A stretch of DNA of 64,000 nucleotides from RGIG3077 sp045541475 (lineage in GTDB: Bacteria > Bacillota > Clostridia > Oscillospirales > Ruminococcaceae). Positions 1 to 9,573 of this stretch are shown one piece after another. Location: the NCBI GenBank assembly GCA_045541475.1, contig JAZQJI010000027.1, positions 62,001 through 126,000 on the forward strand, read 5' to 3'. A program made the translations under genes and the position numbers. Numbering within the stretch: position 1 is the stretch's first letter; each line of letters begins with the position of its first letter. The notes under the pieces are model-generated. The model searched no databases. It worked only from the letters and a program-made list of their open reading frames with translations, and was not told the origin of the DNA.

Positions 1-2814
1 TCATTGATAATACCGCCTGCAACAGAAATTATTTTTGAGGCGGATAAACTTGTTGAAAAAATAAGTTCCATGCAAAAATCTTTGCGAGGAAAAAGAAGAG
101 ATATACAATCTGAAAAGCTGATAAAAGATATACAAAAGTTACAAAACGGTATAATTCCCGCAGGAATAGAAAAATACTTTAATCTTGCCTATGAAAAACC
201 TGCGACAATATTTGATTATCTTGATGATAATTCCATTGTTGTTATAAGTGAAGCGTCGGATTGTGCATCGCGAGCTAAGGGCGCTGTCTTGCAGCATAAT
301 GAAGATTTAAATCTTCTTGTTGAAAACGGAAATATATGCAGTGCCATGGGTAGTTTTTACAACGAATGGCAAAATGTTGTATCAGAATCTGTAAAACATC
401 AAAGTTTATTTGTTGATAATTATTTGCATAATTCGAATGTTGAGTTTTACAGAATTTTCAATATCACAGCTTTACAAAGTGGTACGTGGGGCGGTGAAAT
501 TGCACAGCTTGCTGAAGAATTAAACAATTACATTTCAAGCGGATACAGCACTCTTGTTGCGCTTGGCAGCGAAAAAACTTTGCCGACTGTATGTGAAGAT
601 TTAAAGGCATATAAAATCAATGCGGAAATATGGAACAATTCTTCGAAATTAATTGCCGGTGGTGTGTACTTGGTAGCAGGTGGTTTGTCCAGCGGGTATG
701 AATACGCTGATACTAAATGTGCTTTAATAACGGCAACTAAAGCACACACATCTTTAAGGAGAAAGAATAAAAAGAAAAGAAAAAGCGAAGAAATAAGAAG
801 CCTATCCGATATTTCTAACGGTGATTTGATTGTTCACACTTTGCATGGTATTGGCCGATTTGGCGGTATAAGAAAGCTTGAGCTTGAAGGCGTTGTTAAA
901 GACTATATTACAATTCAATATGCAGGAACTGATGTTTTGTACGTACCTGTAACACAATTGGATATGATAAGCAAATATATCGGCGTTGCTGACGAAGGTA
1001 AAGTAAAACTAAGTAAACTTTCTTCAAACGAATGGCAAAAGACACGGAAAAATGTAAAACGTGCTGTAAAAGATATGGCTAAAGAACTTATTGCGCTTTA
1101 TGCTAAAAGAGAGCAAGCCAAAGGTTATGCTTTTGATATTGATGATGAATGTCAGCGAGAATTTGAAGATAGATTTGAATATGTAGAAACAGACGATCAG
1201 CTTCAATGTATTGATGAAATCAAGCGTGATATGGAAAAAAGCAGACCAATGGACAGATTGCTTTGCGGTGATGTAGGTTTTGGCAAAACAGAAGTGGCGT
1301 TGCGTGCTGCTTTTAAATGCGTAATGAATGGTAAGCAATGTGCTATTCTTGCACCTACAACCGTACTTGCAATGCAGCATTATCAAACTGCTTTACGAAG
1401 GTTTGAACATTTTCCTGTAAAAATAGCTCATATGTCGCGTTTTTGCTCACAAAGACAAATAAATGAAAACTTGCGAAAATTAAAAAACGGTCAGGTTGAT
1501 ATAGTTATCGGAACCCACAGACTTGTGCAAAAAGATATAAAGTTTTATGATCTTGGTCTTGCAATAATTGACGAGGAACAGCGTTTTGGTGTGGCACATA
1601 AAGAACGATTTAAGGAGATGTTTACCGGTGTTGATGTCCTGACGCTTTCTGCAACGCCTATCCCAAGAACTCTAAATATGGCAATGAGTGGTATTCGTGA
1701 TATGTCTGTAATTGATGAACCGCCGCAGGACAGATATCCCGTGCAAACTTATGTTATCGAGCATGATTGGTCGATTATTGCCCAGGCAATTGCCAAAGAG
1801 CTAAAAAGAGGCGGTCAGGCTTACTATATACACAATAGGATTGATAGTATTGTTTCGTGTGCGGGTAAACTTCAAAAGCTGTTACCTGATGCAAGGATTG
1901 GTATAGCTCACGGCAGGCTTTCCGAAGAAGAAATGTCTGAGATTTGGCGTCAGCTTGTCGATAGAGAAATTGATATTCTTGTGTGTACGACTATTATTGA
2001 AACAGGTGTTGATGTGCCTAATGTCAATACATTGATTATTGATAGTGCAGACTGTTTCGGGCTTTCACAGCTATACCAGCTAAGAGGCAGAGTTGGTCGT
2101 TCGACAAGGCGTGCTTTTGCATATTTTACATTCAAGCCCGGAAAATCTCTTTCGGAAGTAGCGACAAAACGACTGGATACTATAAGAGAGTTTACACGAT
2201 TTGGAAGCGGTTTTCAAATTGCTATGCGTGACCTTGAAATACGTGGTGCGGGCGATATTCTCGGTGGTAAGCAACATGGTCACATGGACGCTGTTGGATA
2301 CGATATGTATTTAAGACTTTTATCAGAAGCTATTGCCGAGGAAAAAGGCGAACCGCTGCCACAGGAAAGCTGCGAATGTCTTGTGGATGTTAAAATTGAT
2401 GCGCATATCCCTGATAAATATATTGAGAGCTTACCGCAAAGACTTGATGTTTATCGCAAGATTGCAACTGTTAAAAATGATGACGACGCAAGCGATCTTA
2501 TTGATGAATTAATAGATCGATACGGTGATCCGCCGAGAGCTGTATTAGGTCTTATTGATATTGCTATTTTGCGTAACACTGCTGCATCAATTGGTGTTTA
2601 TGAGATTTCGCAGAGAGGCGAAAATTTGCTGTTTTACACAAACAGTGCAACCATGGAACAAATATCGGCGCTTTCTGGTAATTTTAAAGGTAGAGTACTT
2701 TATAGTAACATGGCAAAACCCTATATTAGCGTAAAACTTGCAAAAAAACAACATATCGATATATTAATGAAGGAAGTTCTTGATTGCATGAAATCAGCAC
2801 AGGAATTTAAATGA
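1..2814 (+). CDS. mfd: Transcription-repair coupling factor Mfd, N-terminally cut by window edge
   Basis: Mfd is a DNA translocase that displaces stalled RNA polymerase and recruits UvrA. The frame is open from base 1, so the N-terminal UvrB-like part begins outside the window; about 937 residues remain of a family usually near 1150. Visible in order: a CarD-like RNA polymerase interaction domain (bases 800-990, VHTLHGIGRFGG), Walker A (GDVGFGKTE near base 1267), the DEEQ helicase box (IIDEEQRFGV), the motif III region LSATPIPRTL, and the C-terminal domain starting near LPQRLDVYRK. The leucine near base 4 is not a start. It is the first gene of a short plus-strand run followed by secG. Confidence 0.97.
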   Translation, partial: SLIIPPATEIIFEADKLVEKISSMQKSLRGKRRDIQSEKLIKDIQKLQNGIIPAGIEKYFNLAYEKPATIFDYLDDNSIVVISEASDCASRAKGAVLQHNEDLNLLVENGNICSAMGSFYNEWQNVVSESVKHQSLFVDNYLHNSNVEFYRIFNITALQSGTWGGEIAQLAEELNNYISSGYSTLVALGSEKTLPTVCEDLKAYKINAEIWNNSSKLIAGGVYLVAGGLSSGYEYADTKCALITATKAHTSLRRKNKKKRKSEEIRSLSDISNGDLIVHTLHGIGRFGGIRKLELEGVVKDYITIQYAGTDVLYVPVTQLDMISKYIGVADEGKVKLSKLSSNEWQKTRKNVKRAVKDMAKELIALYAKREQAKGYAFDIDDECQREFEDRFEYVETDDQLQCIDEIKRDMEKSRPMDRLLCGDVGFGKTEVALRAAFKCVMNGKQCAILAPTTVLAMQHYQTALRRFEHFPVKIAHMSRFCSQRQINENLRKLKNGQVDIVIGTHRLVQKDIKFYDLGLAIIDEEQRFGVAHKERFKEMFTGVDVLTLSATPIPRTLNMAMSGIRDMSVIDEPPQDRYPVQTYVIEHDWSIIAQAIAKELKRGGQAYYIHNRIDSIVSCAGKLQKLLPDARIGIAHGRLSEEEMSEIWRQLVDREIDILVCTTIIETGVDVPNVNTLIIDSADCFGLSQLYQLRGRVGRSTRRAFAYFTFKPGKSLSEVATKRLDTIREFTRFGSGFQIAMRDLEIRGAGDILGGKQHGHMDAVGYDMYLRLLSEAIAEEKGEPLPQESCECLVDVKIDAHIPDKYIESLPQRLDVYRKIATVKNDDDASDLIDELIDRYGDPPRAVLGLIDIAILRNTAASIGVYEISQRGENLLFYTNSATMEQISALSGNFKGRVLYSNMAKPYISVKLAKKQHIDILMKEVLDCMKSAQEFK

Positions 2815-2845
2815 TAGTTTTTTGTGAAAAACTATTGCATTTTAC

Positions 2846-2876
2846 TTGACAATGTGTTATAATCATTTAGTATTTA
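2846..2876 (+). promoter_or_regulatory. Possible sigma-A promoter for secG
   Basis: A perfect TTGACA lies at 2846-2851. The -10 is less clear: TATTTA at 2871-2876 gives a long spacer, and the better hexamer TATAAT at 2858 is too close. Low-confidence call in the 90-bp gap between mfd and secG. Confidence 0.35.
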
Positions 2877-2904
2877 AAATTGTGTCTTTTAGGAGGAAAT
2901 TTAT

Positions 2905-3165
2905 ATGACAATGACAGTTTTTGAAATTATTAGCGGTGTTTGCATGATTATTACATCCATTGCAATCGTAATTCTTTGTCTTTTGCAGGGCAAAAAGGAA
3001 AAGAATATGACATCCGCATTTACAGGAACAAACAGTGATTCTTTCTATGGCAAAAACAGCGGAAGAACTCTTGAAGCAAAACTCTCAAAACTCACAAAGG
3101 TTTTTGCTATCCTTTTCTTCATTGTAACTCTTGCAATGAACATTGTTCCTACTATCATCAAGTAA
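2905..3165 (+). CDS. secG: Preprotein translocase subunit SecG
   Basis: SecG is the small accessory subunit of the SecYEG channel in the cytoplasmic membrane. The 86-residue protein has the usual two-helix layout: a first span at residues 5-27 ending in LLQGKKEKN, a polar Gly/Ser linker, then a second span at 65-84. An AGGAGG ribosome-binding site lies 8 bases before the ATG. Length and topology fit the family; the linker matches the SecG pattern of a Gly/Ser-rich turn. Secreted proteins directly follow, though secG is a general export gene. Confidence 0.93.
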   Translation: MTMTVFEIISGVCMIITSIAIVILCLLQGKKEKNMTSAFTGTNSDSFYGKNSGRTLEAKLSKLTKVFAILFFIVTLAMNIVPTIIK

Positions 3166-3223
3166 GAATTGATAAAAAATCCCCAATGCATTTGTAAAAA
3201 AATTGAAATTTGGAGGTATAATT

Positions 3224-6200
3224 ATGAAATCGCGTAAGGTTATTTCCATGCTGGCGGCAACAACGATGATTTGCAGTACATTTGGTGCGTATAGCGGTAT
3301 AGCTGCAAGCGCTGCCGCGACATACGATGATTACACATTGTATGCCGAAATCGACGATGTGCATTATGTCGATGCAAACGGCAGTCCAATTACGCTTTCA
3401 AAAGGCGATATTGTTTTGATTGACAGTTATTATGATTTGTGCTACATGAGTACTTATGTAGCAGCGAATGATTCTACCGGTATTACTTGGAAATTGGAAA
3501 ATGATATCGTTGCAAGTAATTACACATTTGAGTATGATTCTTTCAGCGGATGTGTTCTAGCATATAACGCTGACGGTGAACACGAGTTTTGTATTGGTAC
3601 CGATCTTGAAGGCGATGTTGTAAATACTTATGAAAAGACTGATTTTGGAAGTTTATATACTGCTGAAGCTGCAAACGGAACGATAGAATTTTACAATGAA
3701 GATGTATGTATTCCCTTTGCAGATTGTGATTTTGTTTCAATCGGTACTTTTGAGATGCCGTTTAAGGGTTATTTTGATGGAAATTCATGCACTATAAGCG
3801 GTTTGTATGATGTGCCCGGTCTTTTCAATTATACATACTGTGCTGAAATTTATGATTTGACTATTGCAAATTCGTATTTTACAGCAGACGGCATTGAAAA
3901 TAATGTTGCAGGTTCAATTGCAGCAGAAGCTATGTTTACCGAATTAACATTCTGTAAAGCTTTTGATTGCTATGTTGGTGCAGAGGGTCACTCATTTGTT
4001 GGCGGTCTTGTAGGCAGTTTTTGCGCGTTAGATAATTCAGTAAATGTTGTTGATAGCGACGGCGTAGAAAAGACTGAGTTAGATATAGAATTCTGTCAAG
4101 TTTACGGTAATAGTGCTGTTAATTCTTACGGTGGCTTTGGGCACTATATCGGTGGTATTGCTGGTTATAGCTACACAGAAGGTCGTTATCCTTTAAATTT
4201 CTCTGATTGTTATACTGATTGCAGAATATATTCAGATAATGCAGCAACAGGTGTTATCTCAGGTAATGCCGGATTTATGCATTACTTTAATAGATGTCTT
4301 TTTGCCGGCTCGGTATCAAGCGATGCAGATATGGCATACAGTGGTGCTTACGCTTACGATTGCTATCAGCTTGAAGGAAATCCTTCATATAATTATGGCG
4401 ATATGTACACATTTACTGATGTGTCAGAAACAGAGATTGCTGATGGTTCAGTAACAGCTATTCTTGAAGAAGCTCGTAATACTGCAAATGCAACAGGCGG
4501 TATGTGGTGGCAGGATGTTGAAAACGGCGGCATGCCTGAACTTATAAAACAACACGATGTCTGCACAGAATGTGTTAACGGCATTTGTAAGTACTGTGGT
4601 GGTTATGAAAGTCCTTCTACTACAACATTGTTTGGCGTAACAACCTATGATATTGTCAATTACGGACAGCTTTGTGCTTTTGCCGAAATAGCAAACGCTG
4701 CTGATAACTCTAAAAATCTTAATGCAAAACTTTCAAGTGATATTGTTGCAGTAGACGGAAAAGATTGGACACCTATTGTTGGTTTTGATGGTAATTTTAA
4801 CGGTAACAACCATACAATTAGCGGTTTAAATGTAGATATTGATACATATTATGGCGGTCTGTTTGCATCAATTAACAGCAACGGTATCGTTTCGAACATA
4901 GGCATTGTTGATTCAAATATTACCGCAAATGATTATGCAGGTGCTCTTGCCGGTATTTCAAGCGGAAAAATAGAAAACTGCTACGCCTATAATTGTTCTG
5001 TTTCGGCAGATGGGGATAACTATGCAGGTTTGATTGGCTCCATTGCTGGTGGTAGTGTTGACTCAGTTTATTCTGACTCTACTTTAGGTGCGATTGGTGA
5101 TGTTACTGCAGGTTCAATTACCGGTTGCTATCATCTTGATGATAGTGCAGATTACGGAACTTATGTTACCACAGAACAACTTAATAATGGTTATGTTGCT
5201 TATATGCTTTGGAACAATTGTGTTGAACAGGAACTCAATTCAACATGGGGACAAGATCTCTCCGTAGAAAACTCAGTACCTGTATTTCATGCATCATACC
5301 AGGTATACTGTAACGGCACTTCGTACGATAATAAAAAACCTTCTGAGCACAAACCTGCTGGTGTAACTGCTAACGATGATGGTAAGCATCATTCGTATCA
5401 CTGTGATAATTGCAAACTTGACATCATTAACGAAGAATGTACTTATAACGACGGTTTTTGCACAATTTGCGGCAATTTTAACGCAAATGCTGATTATATT
5501 GTTTTTGAAACAGCCGGAACTTATACTTTGCAAACTCCTGTTGAAGTAAGCGGTGGTGCAAAGAATGTTGGCTGGATTGATGAAAATGGTAATCTTTTCA
5601 GATGTAATGAAACTGTTTCTGTCGAAAGTGGAGCGAAATTTACCAAGGTAACGCTTTATTTAAATACCTTCGCTGCATCTGCTCGTCTCAATTCAGATTC
5701 TACAGGTATTAAGTTTGCAACTCAGTTTGAGCTAGTTGGAACTGATTATGATACACTTGATATCAAATGTGGAACACTTATTGCTCCCACAGATCGTAGC
5801 GTTGAGTTTACTTACGATTACTTTGTTGAAAATGGTTATATTACTATGTCTTATGCAGATGATGAAGACGTTTTTGCTTCAATTGAGTCAAATGGATATA
5901 CATACGAAAATACCTATTTTGGTTCAATAGTAAATCTTTATCCGTTTAACTACGGACGTGAATTTACAGGATGTGGATATGCAGTTGTTACTTATGCTGA
6001 TGGAACAACAGAGTATATCTATGCTCAGAACAGAACTTCAAGAAGCGTTTATCAGTTAGCTGCTCTTGCTTATGGTGACAGAAAACAAGAAGCTGATGAC
6101 ACTTACTGTAACGAAACAACTTCTATTGACGGTAGTGTGTATTATAGCCTTTATAATGATGATGAACTGAATATCTTAAAGAACTTTATTGATGGTGTTG

Positions 6201-6502
6201 TTGATATATCAATCGATAAATCAACCGAAACAGCGAGTGTAAATGTTCCTGAAAGCATTGTTGAATTCTATGAACGTCCATATACTTTAGATGCAGATTT
6301 TGATAATGGCATTTTTACAGTTAGCGGTGAAGATTGGTATTCTTATGTTGAGTTTAATAAGAATGGTGAAACATTGTACGCTAGACGCACAGTTCTTATT
6401 AATGGACAACGCATTATTCCGAGTAATACAACATTCTACACAATTCCTGCAACGTATTCGGATAGCGTAAGCAATACTCTTGATATTCAATTAAACTATT
6501 AA
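3224..6502 (+). CDS. Secreted GLUG-repeat surface protein
   Basis: A large exported protein of about 1092 residues with an N-terminal signal peptide (MKSRKVISMLAATTMICS onward). The ATG at 3224 is preferred over an upstream in-frame ATG because GGAGG lies 7 bases before it. Two blocks of GLUG-type repeats, short Gly-rich beta-solenoid units such as VGGLVG and YAGALAGISSGKIENCY, occupy about residues 185-370 and 500-660. Between and after them are Cys motifs resembling small zinc ribbons (CTECVNGICKYCGGY; CDNCKLD...CTICGNF), common in ruminococcal surface proteins. The C-terminal 300 residues form a beta-rich domain of unknown type. No dockerin, LPXTG signal or membrane anchor is seen. Probably cell-surface binding or adhesion; substrate unknown. 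Confidence 0.8.
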   Translation: MKSRKVISMLAATTMICSTFGAYSGIAASAAATYDDYTLYAEIDDVHYVDANGSPITLSKGDIVLIDSYYDLCYMSTYVAANDSTGITWKLENDIVASNYTFEYDSFSGCVLAYNADGEHEFCIGTDLEGDVVNTYEKTDFGSLYTAEAANGTIEFYNEDVCIPFADCDFVSIGTFEMPFKGYFDGNSCTISGLYDVPGLFNYTYCAEIYDLTIANSYFTADGIENNVAGSIAAEAMFTELTFCKAFDCYVGAEGHSFVGGLVGSFCALDNSVNVVDSDGVEKTELDIEFCQVYGNSAVNSYGGFGHYIGGIAGYSYTEGRYPLNFSDCYTDCRIYSDNAATGVISGNAGFMHYFNRCLFAGSVSSDADMAYSGAYAYDCYQLEGNPSYNYGDMYTFTDVSETEIADGSVTAILEEARNTANATGGMWWQDVENGGMPELIKQHDVCTECVNGICKYCGGYESPSTTTLFGVTTYDIVNYGQLCAFAEIANAADNSKNLNAKLSSDIVAVDGKDWTPIVGFDGNFNGNNHTISGLNVDIDTYYGGLFASINSNGIVSNIGIVDSNITANDYAGALAGISSGKIENCYAYNCSVSADGDNYAGLIGSIAGGSVDSVYSDSTLGAIGDVTAGSITGCYHLDDSADYGTYVTTEQLNNGYVAYMLWNNCVEQELNSTWGQDLSVENSVPVFHASYQVYCNGTSYDNKKPSEHKPAGVTANDDGKHHSYHCDNCKLDIINEECTYNDGFCTICGNFNANADYIVFETAGTYTLQTPVEVSGGAKNVGWIDENGNLFRCNETVSVESGAKFTKVTLYLNTFAASARLNSDSTGIKFATQFELVGTDYDTLDIKCGTLIAPTDRSVEFTYDYFVENGYITMSYADDEDVFASIESNGYTYENTYFGSIVNLYPFNYGREFTGCGYAVVTYADGTTEYIYAQNRTSRSVYQLAALAYGDRKQEADDTYCNETTSIDGSVYYSLYNDDELNILKNFIDGVVDISIDKSTETASVNVPESIVEFYERPYTLDADFDNGIFTVSGEDWYSYVEFNKNGETLYARRTVLINGQRIIPSNTTFYTIPATYSDSVSNTLDIQLNY

Positions 6503-6519
6503 TAGAAAGGAGTTATAGT

Positions 6520-6615
6520 ATGGAGTATATTAAGCCTAATGTGCAGATTATAACATTTAATCTTGATGTTATTACTGAATCAAAAGAAGAAGATAATACA
6601 GATACTGAAGAATAA
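6520..6615 (+). CDS. 31-residue YxKP-type peptide
   Basis: A short ORF with a strong AAAGGAG site 7 bases before its ATG, 17 bp after the GLUG protein and followed at once by a terminator, so it looks like a translated last gene of that operon. The peptide begins MEYIKPNVQIITFNLDVITE and ends in an acidic tail. The pattern Y-x-K-P, hydrophobic stretch, D-V-I-T is one I associate with short orphan peptides of Clostridia that look like leader or precursor peptides. No modification enzyme lies nearby. Function unknown. Confidence 0.6.
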   Translation: MEYIKPNVQIITFNLDVITESKEEDNTDTEE

Positions 6616-6621
6616 ATATTT

Positions 6622-6655
6622 CAGACCGCAAGAATTAGTCTTGCGGTCTGTTTTA
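6622..6655 (+). terminator. Rho-independent terminator
   Basis: Perfect 11-bp stem CAGACCGCAAG / CTTGCGGTCTG with a 7-nt loop, followed by TTTTAT. It closes the GLUG protein and peptide unit. Confidence 0.92.
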
Positions 6656-6675
6656 TAAAAAAAAGAGGTACTTAT

Positions 6676-7455
6676 ATGAAATTGATAAAATCTTTAATTA
6701 TATCTATTGGGGTGTGTAGTATTATGTTTATAAATGCTTGTTCAGATGAAATTAAAAATTCGGCTGAAGATAGCTCTGAATCAACATCTATCACAACGAA
6801 AGCTGAAGAACCAATACCTGTTGCTGATAAATATATAGCGATAACGTTTGATGACGGACCTAATACTTCGACTTCATGTGATGTAATAGACTTGTTTGAT
6901 GATTACAATGCAAAAGCAACATTCTTTTTAATTGGTAATAATATTAACGATGCTTCAGCCGAAACTGTTAAAAAAGCATATGGGAATGGACATGAGATTG
7001 CAAATCATTCTTTAACGCATGGATATCTCAATAATATGACTGCTGAAGAGATAATCAATGAAATTGATACAACAAATCAACGAATTTACGACATAATAGG
7101 GGAGTATCCGAAATTTTTTAGACCGCCATACATCGCTGTAAATGACCTTATGTTTCAGGAAATTGACATTCCTTTTGTATGCGGATATGGCTGCAACGAT
7201 TGGGATAATTCTGTAGAAGTTCAAGAGCGAATTGATTCAGTGTTAGAACAAGCACACGATGGTGCAATAATTCTTCTGCATGATAGCCAAGGCAATTTCA
7301 AAACTGTTGAAGCTTTAAAGACTATTATTCCGGAGCTTCAGGAACAGGGTTATGCATTAGTTACGCTTTCTCAATTGTTTGAGGTAAAAGGTATCACTCC
7401 AATTGAAGATAACGTACTTTATTCGTTTGTCGAACAAACAGGAATGTATAATTAA
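6676..7455 (+). CDS. Polysaccharide deacetylase (NodB-type) lipoprotein
   Basis: A carbohydrate esterase family 4 deacetylase, removing acetyl groups from peptidoglycan, chitin-like polymers or xylan. The 259 residues start with a lipoprotein signal (lipobox INAC). The NodB motifs are clear: ITFDDGP (metal and catalytic Asp), HEIANHSLTH (two metal His), the FFRPPY motif, and ILLHDS near the C-terminus. It stands between a surface protein and a GH10 xylanase, so either peptidoglycan or acetylated xylan could be the substrate; the sequence does not decide. Confidence 0.9.
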   Translation: MKLIKSLIISIGVCSIMFINACSDEIKNSAEDSSESTSITTKAEEPIPVADKYIAITFDDGPNTSTSCDVIDLFDDYNAKATFFLIGNNINDASAETVKKAYGNGHEIANHSLTHGYLNNMTAEEIINEIDTTNQRIYDIIGEYPKFFRPPYIAVNDLMFQEIDIPFVCGYGCNDWDNSVEVQERIDSVLEQAHDGAIILLHDSQGNFKTVEALKTIIPELQEQGYALVTLSQLFEVKGITPIEDNVLYSFVEQTGMYN

Positions 7456-7460
7456 ACATA

Positions 7461-7498
7461 AAAAGGACCTTTGAAACATTGTTTCAAAGGTCCTTTTT
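7461..7498. terminator. Bidirectional terminator
   Basis: Long near-perfect stem (AAAAGGACCTTTGAAAC with its complement) and 4-nt loop, flanked by A and T tracts. It separates the converging deacetylase and xylanase genes and can serve both. Confidence 0.93.
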
Positions 7499-7509
7499 TA
7501 GAAATTAAT

Positions 7510-9357
7510 TTAGTTTTCAATAGGAAACTTTGTTAACGTACCTACCGCATATCTTGCTATTAAAGTAGCATCCATTGCATTGACTTTGCCATCACCGTTT
7601 ACGTCTGCACGTGTAATTGCATCGGCATCAAGTGCGTACGAACCGACTGCATATCTTGCAGTAAGAGTTGCATCCATCGCATTAACTTTTCCATCGCCGT
7701 TTGTATCGCCGTAAACAATATTTACTTCTTCAGTTTCTTCGTAAGAATCAACAATTGCATAATAGGCTTCCTTTGCCTGCCAATCGTCGTCGAATATCAA
7801 AGGATACTTTGAAGCTCTCCAGCTGTCTGTATCAATAAGACCCCAAAGAACAACAGCTGATAGGTTATATCCTTGCTTAACAAGTTCAACAGCATAGTCG
7901 AAGATTTCGCCATAATATGTAGCTTGCGTCGCAAAATCCGAATCGCTGTTGGAGTTGACAGTGATATCCAACTCAGTAATTTGAATATCAAGACCGGTCT
8001 GGCAATATTTTAAAAGAGAATTTTTATAATCTGATACAGAAGGATAGCTTATTGCAAGATGCGATTGTAAGCCAATACCATCAAGCAAACCTTTGTTTGC
8101 AAGATCGGTGCAAGTTGAGATTATAGCACTTTGCTTTGCGCTTACATACTCGTTGTAATCATTATAGTAAAGTTTGCATCCTTCGGGCGCATATTTTCTT
8201 GCAAAAGTAAATGCATATTCAATAAAACTGTTATCGCCAAACACTTGTACCCATGCGGAAGATCCGTCAGTAGTGTAGTTTGAACCAGCAGGTCTTGGTG
8301 TACCGTTTTCAGAAAAAGCCTCGTTAACAACGTCCCATGCATAGAAATTTACAGTAGGATATTCAGTTTCGAGTATTTCCATTACATTCTTGATGTAGTT
8401 TTCCATACGAGAGATCATTACATCTTTTGAAACCCAATTGCCACTGTCTGAGTAACCTTCTTTGAAGAACCAGTCAGGAGTTTGACTGTGCCACACAAGC
8501 ACGTGACCTCTTACAGGGATATTGTTTGTTTTACAATATTCAAGAAGGGGACGAGCGTTTGCAATTGTAATTTGAGGATTTGTTTGATCGCCGGTAGATT
8601 GATAATAAGAAATAGAAGCGTTTTGATCAAGAACAGAATCAGGTTTTAATTCATTACCGAAAGTAACACTGTTAAAATGTTTTTCAACAAGATCGTCATT
8701 GGGTTTAACGCCGATTTGACTGTTCATCAATGCTGTGCCAACAACAAAGTAATCTGAGAAGCATTTTTTAAGAGATTTGATATCCCATTGGATTTCAGGA
8801 TCGGGAAGAGAGTAAACGCAGACATTATCAAGATAAAAATCCATCTTGTCTTGTTCGGTTACATTAGTTGTATATGCAGTTTGTACATAAAAGCTTATGT
8901 TTTCGGCATCGCTAGGGATTGTAAATTCGCCTGAAAGTTCTGTCCAAGAACGATTATAAGCAGTTTGAGTAGATATAGCAGGATACTGCGGAGAACCGCT
9001 TAAATCGTATTGCAGTGCAAGTTGAAAGCTTTGTGAATTGTAAGATGAATTATCGTACAAAACATAAGCGCTCACATAATATGTTTTGCCTGCTTCAAGA
9101 GTGTTGTACATTGCTGCACCGTTCCAGTAGGTCGTTCTGTTAGAAACAAACAAAGAAGAAGAACCTTCCTTAGCCCAATTAGTTGATGAGGTAAGCTCTT
9201 CTGCGGATCTTCCGGACCAGCCATCTGTTGAGCCGTCTTCGAAACTGTATTGATTGATAAGCTCATACTCGCTTGTATCCGCAGCATGCACGGGTATAGC
9301 CATTGAGGTTAGCATAGTTGCACAAGCAACTAATGCTGCTGTGAATTTCTTCAACAT
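7510..9357 (-). CDS. Cellulosomal GH10 xylanase with N-terminal CBM22-like domain and dockerin
   Basis: Endo-beta-1,4-xylanase of 615 residues, secreted and probably docked on a cellulosome. Signal peptide 1-25 ends in VHA. Residues about 33-185 look like a CBM22 xylan-binding module. The GH10 barrel spans about 195-540 with WHSQTPDWF, the acid/base WDVVNEA (Glu346) and the nucleophile ITELDIT (Glu462). Residues 550-612 form a type I dockerin with two near-identical calcium loops (DTNGDGKVNAMDAT and DVNGDGKVNAMDAT). GGAGA precedes the ATG. It diverges from the GH9 gene, and both have their own sigma-A-like promoters. Confidence 0.96.
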   Translation of the reverse strand: MLKKFTAALVACATMLTSMAIPVHAADTSEYELINQYSFEDGSTDGWSGRSAEELTSSTNWAKEGSSSLFVSNRTTYWNGAAMYNTLEAGKTYYVSAYVLYDNSSYNSQSFQLALQYDLSGSPQYPAISTQTAYNRSWTELSGEFTIPSDAENISFYVQTAYTTNVTEQDKMDFYLDNVCVYSLPDPEIQWDIKSLKKCFSDYFVVGTALMNSQIGVKPNDDLVEKHFNSVTFGNELKPDSVLDQNASISYYQSTGDQTNPQITIANARPLLEYCKTNNIPVRGHVLVWHSQTPDWFFKEGYSDSGNWVSKDVMISRMENYIKNVMEILETEYPTVNFYAWDVVNEAFSENGTPRPAGSNYTTDGSSAWVQVFGDNSFIEYAFTFARKYAPEGCKLYYNDYNEYVSAKQSAIISTCTDLANKGLLDGIGLQSHLAISYPSVSDYKNSLLKYCQTGLDIQITELDITVNSNSDSDFATQATYYGEIFDYAVELVKQGYNLSAVVLWGLIDTDSWRASKYPLIFDDDWQAKEAYYAIVDSYEETEEVNIVYGDTNGDGKVNAMDATLTARYAVGSYALDADAITRADVNGDGKVNAMDATLIARYAVGTLTKFPIEN

Positions 9358-9395
9358 AATATTTCTCCTTTAAATATACATAATCATACTACATT

Positions 9396-9424
9396 ATAAT
9401 ATCATAATGGTAATTAAATGTCAA
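9396..9424 (-). promoter_or_regulatory. Sigma-A-type promoter of the GH10 xylanase
   Basis: On the minus strand, TTGACA (9424-9419), a 17-bp spacer and TATTAT (9401-9396). It lies about 40 bp before the xylanase start. Confidence 0.7.
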
Positions 9425-9507
9425 CATAAAAACAACAGTTATTTATGTATTTTTTACATATAAAATCGATTTCATAAAGAAATTTTATAAAGTATTTCAA
9501 AAAACTA

Positions 9508-9536
9508 TTGAAATTATAAATTGCTTGTGATATAAT
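9508..9536 (+). promoter_or_regulatory. Sigma-A-type promoter of the GH9 cellulase
   Basis: TTGAAA (9508-9513), 17-bp spacer, TATAAT (9531-9536) with an upstream TG. It is positioned about 37 bp before the chosen ATG of the GH9 gene. Confidence 0.8.
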
Positions 9537-9573
9537 GTAAAAGGAAAAATTTGTTTTGAAAGGAATGATGGAT

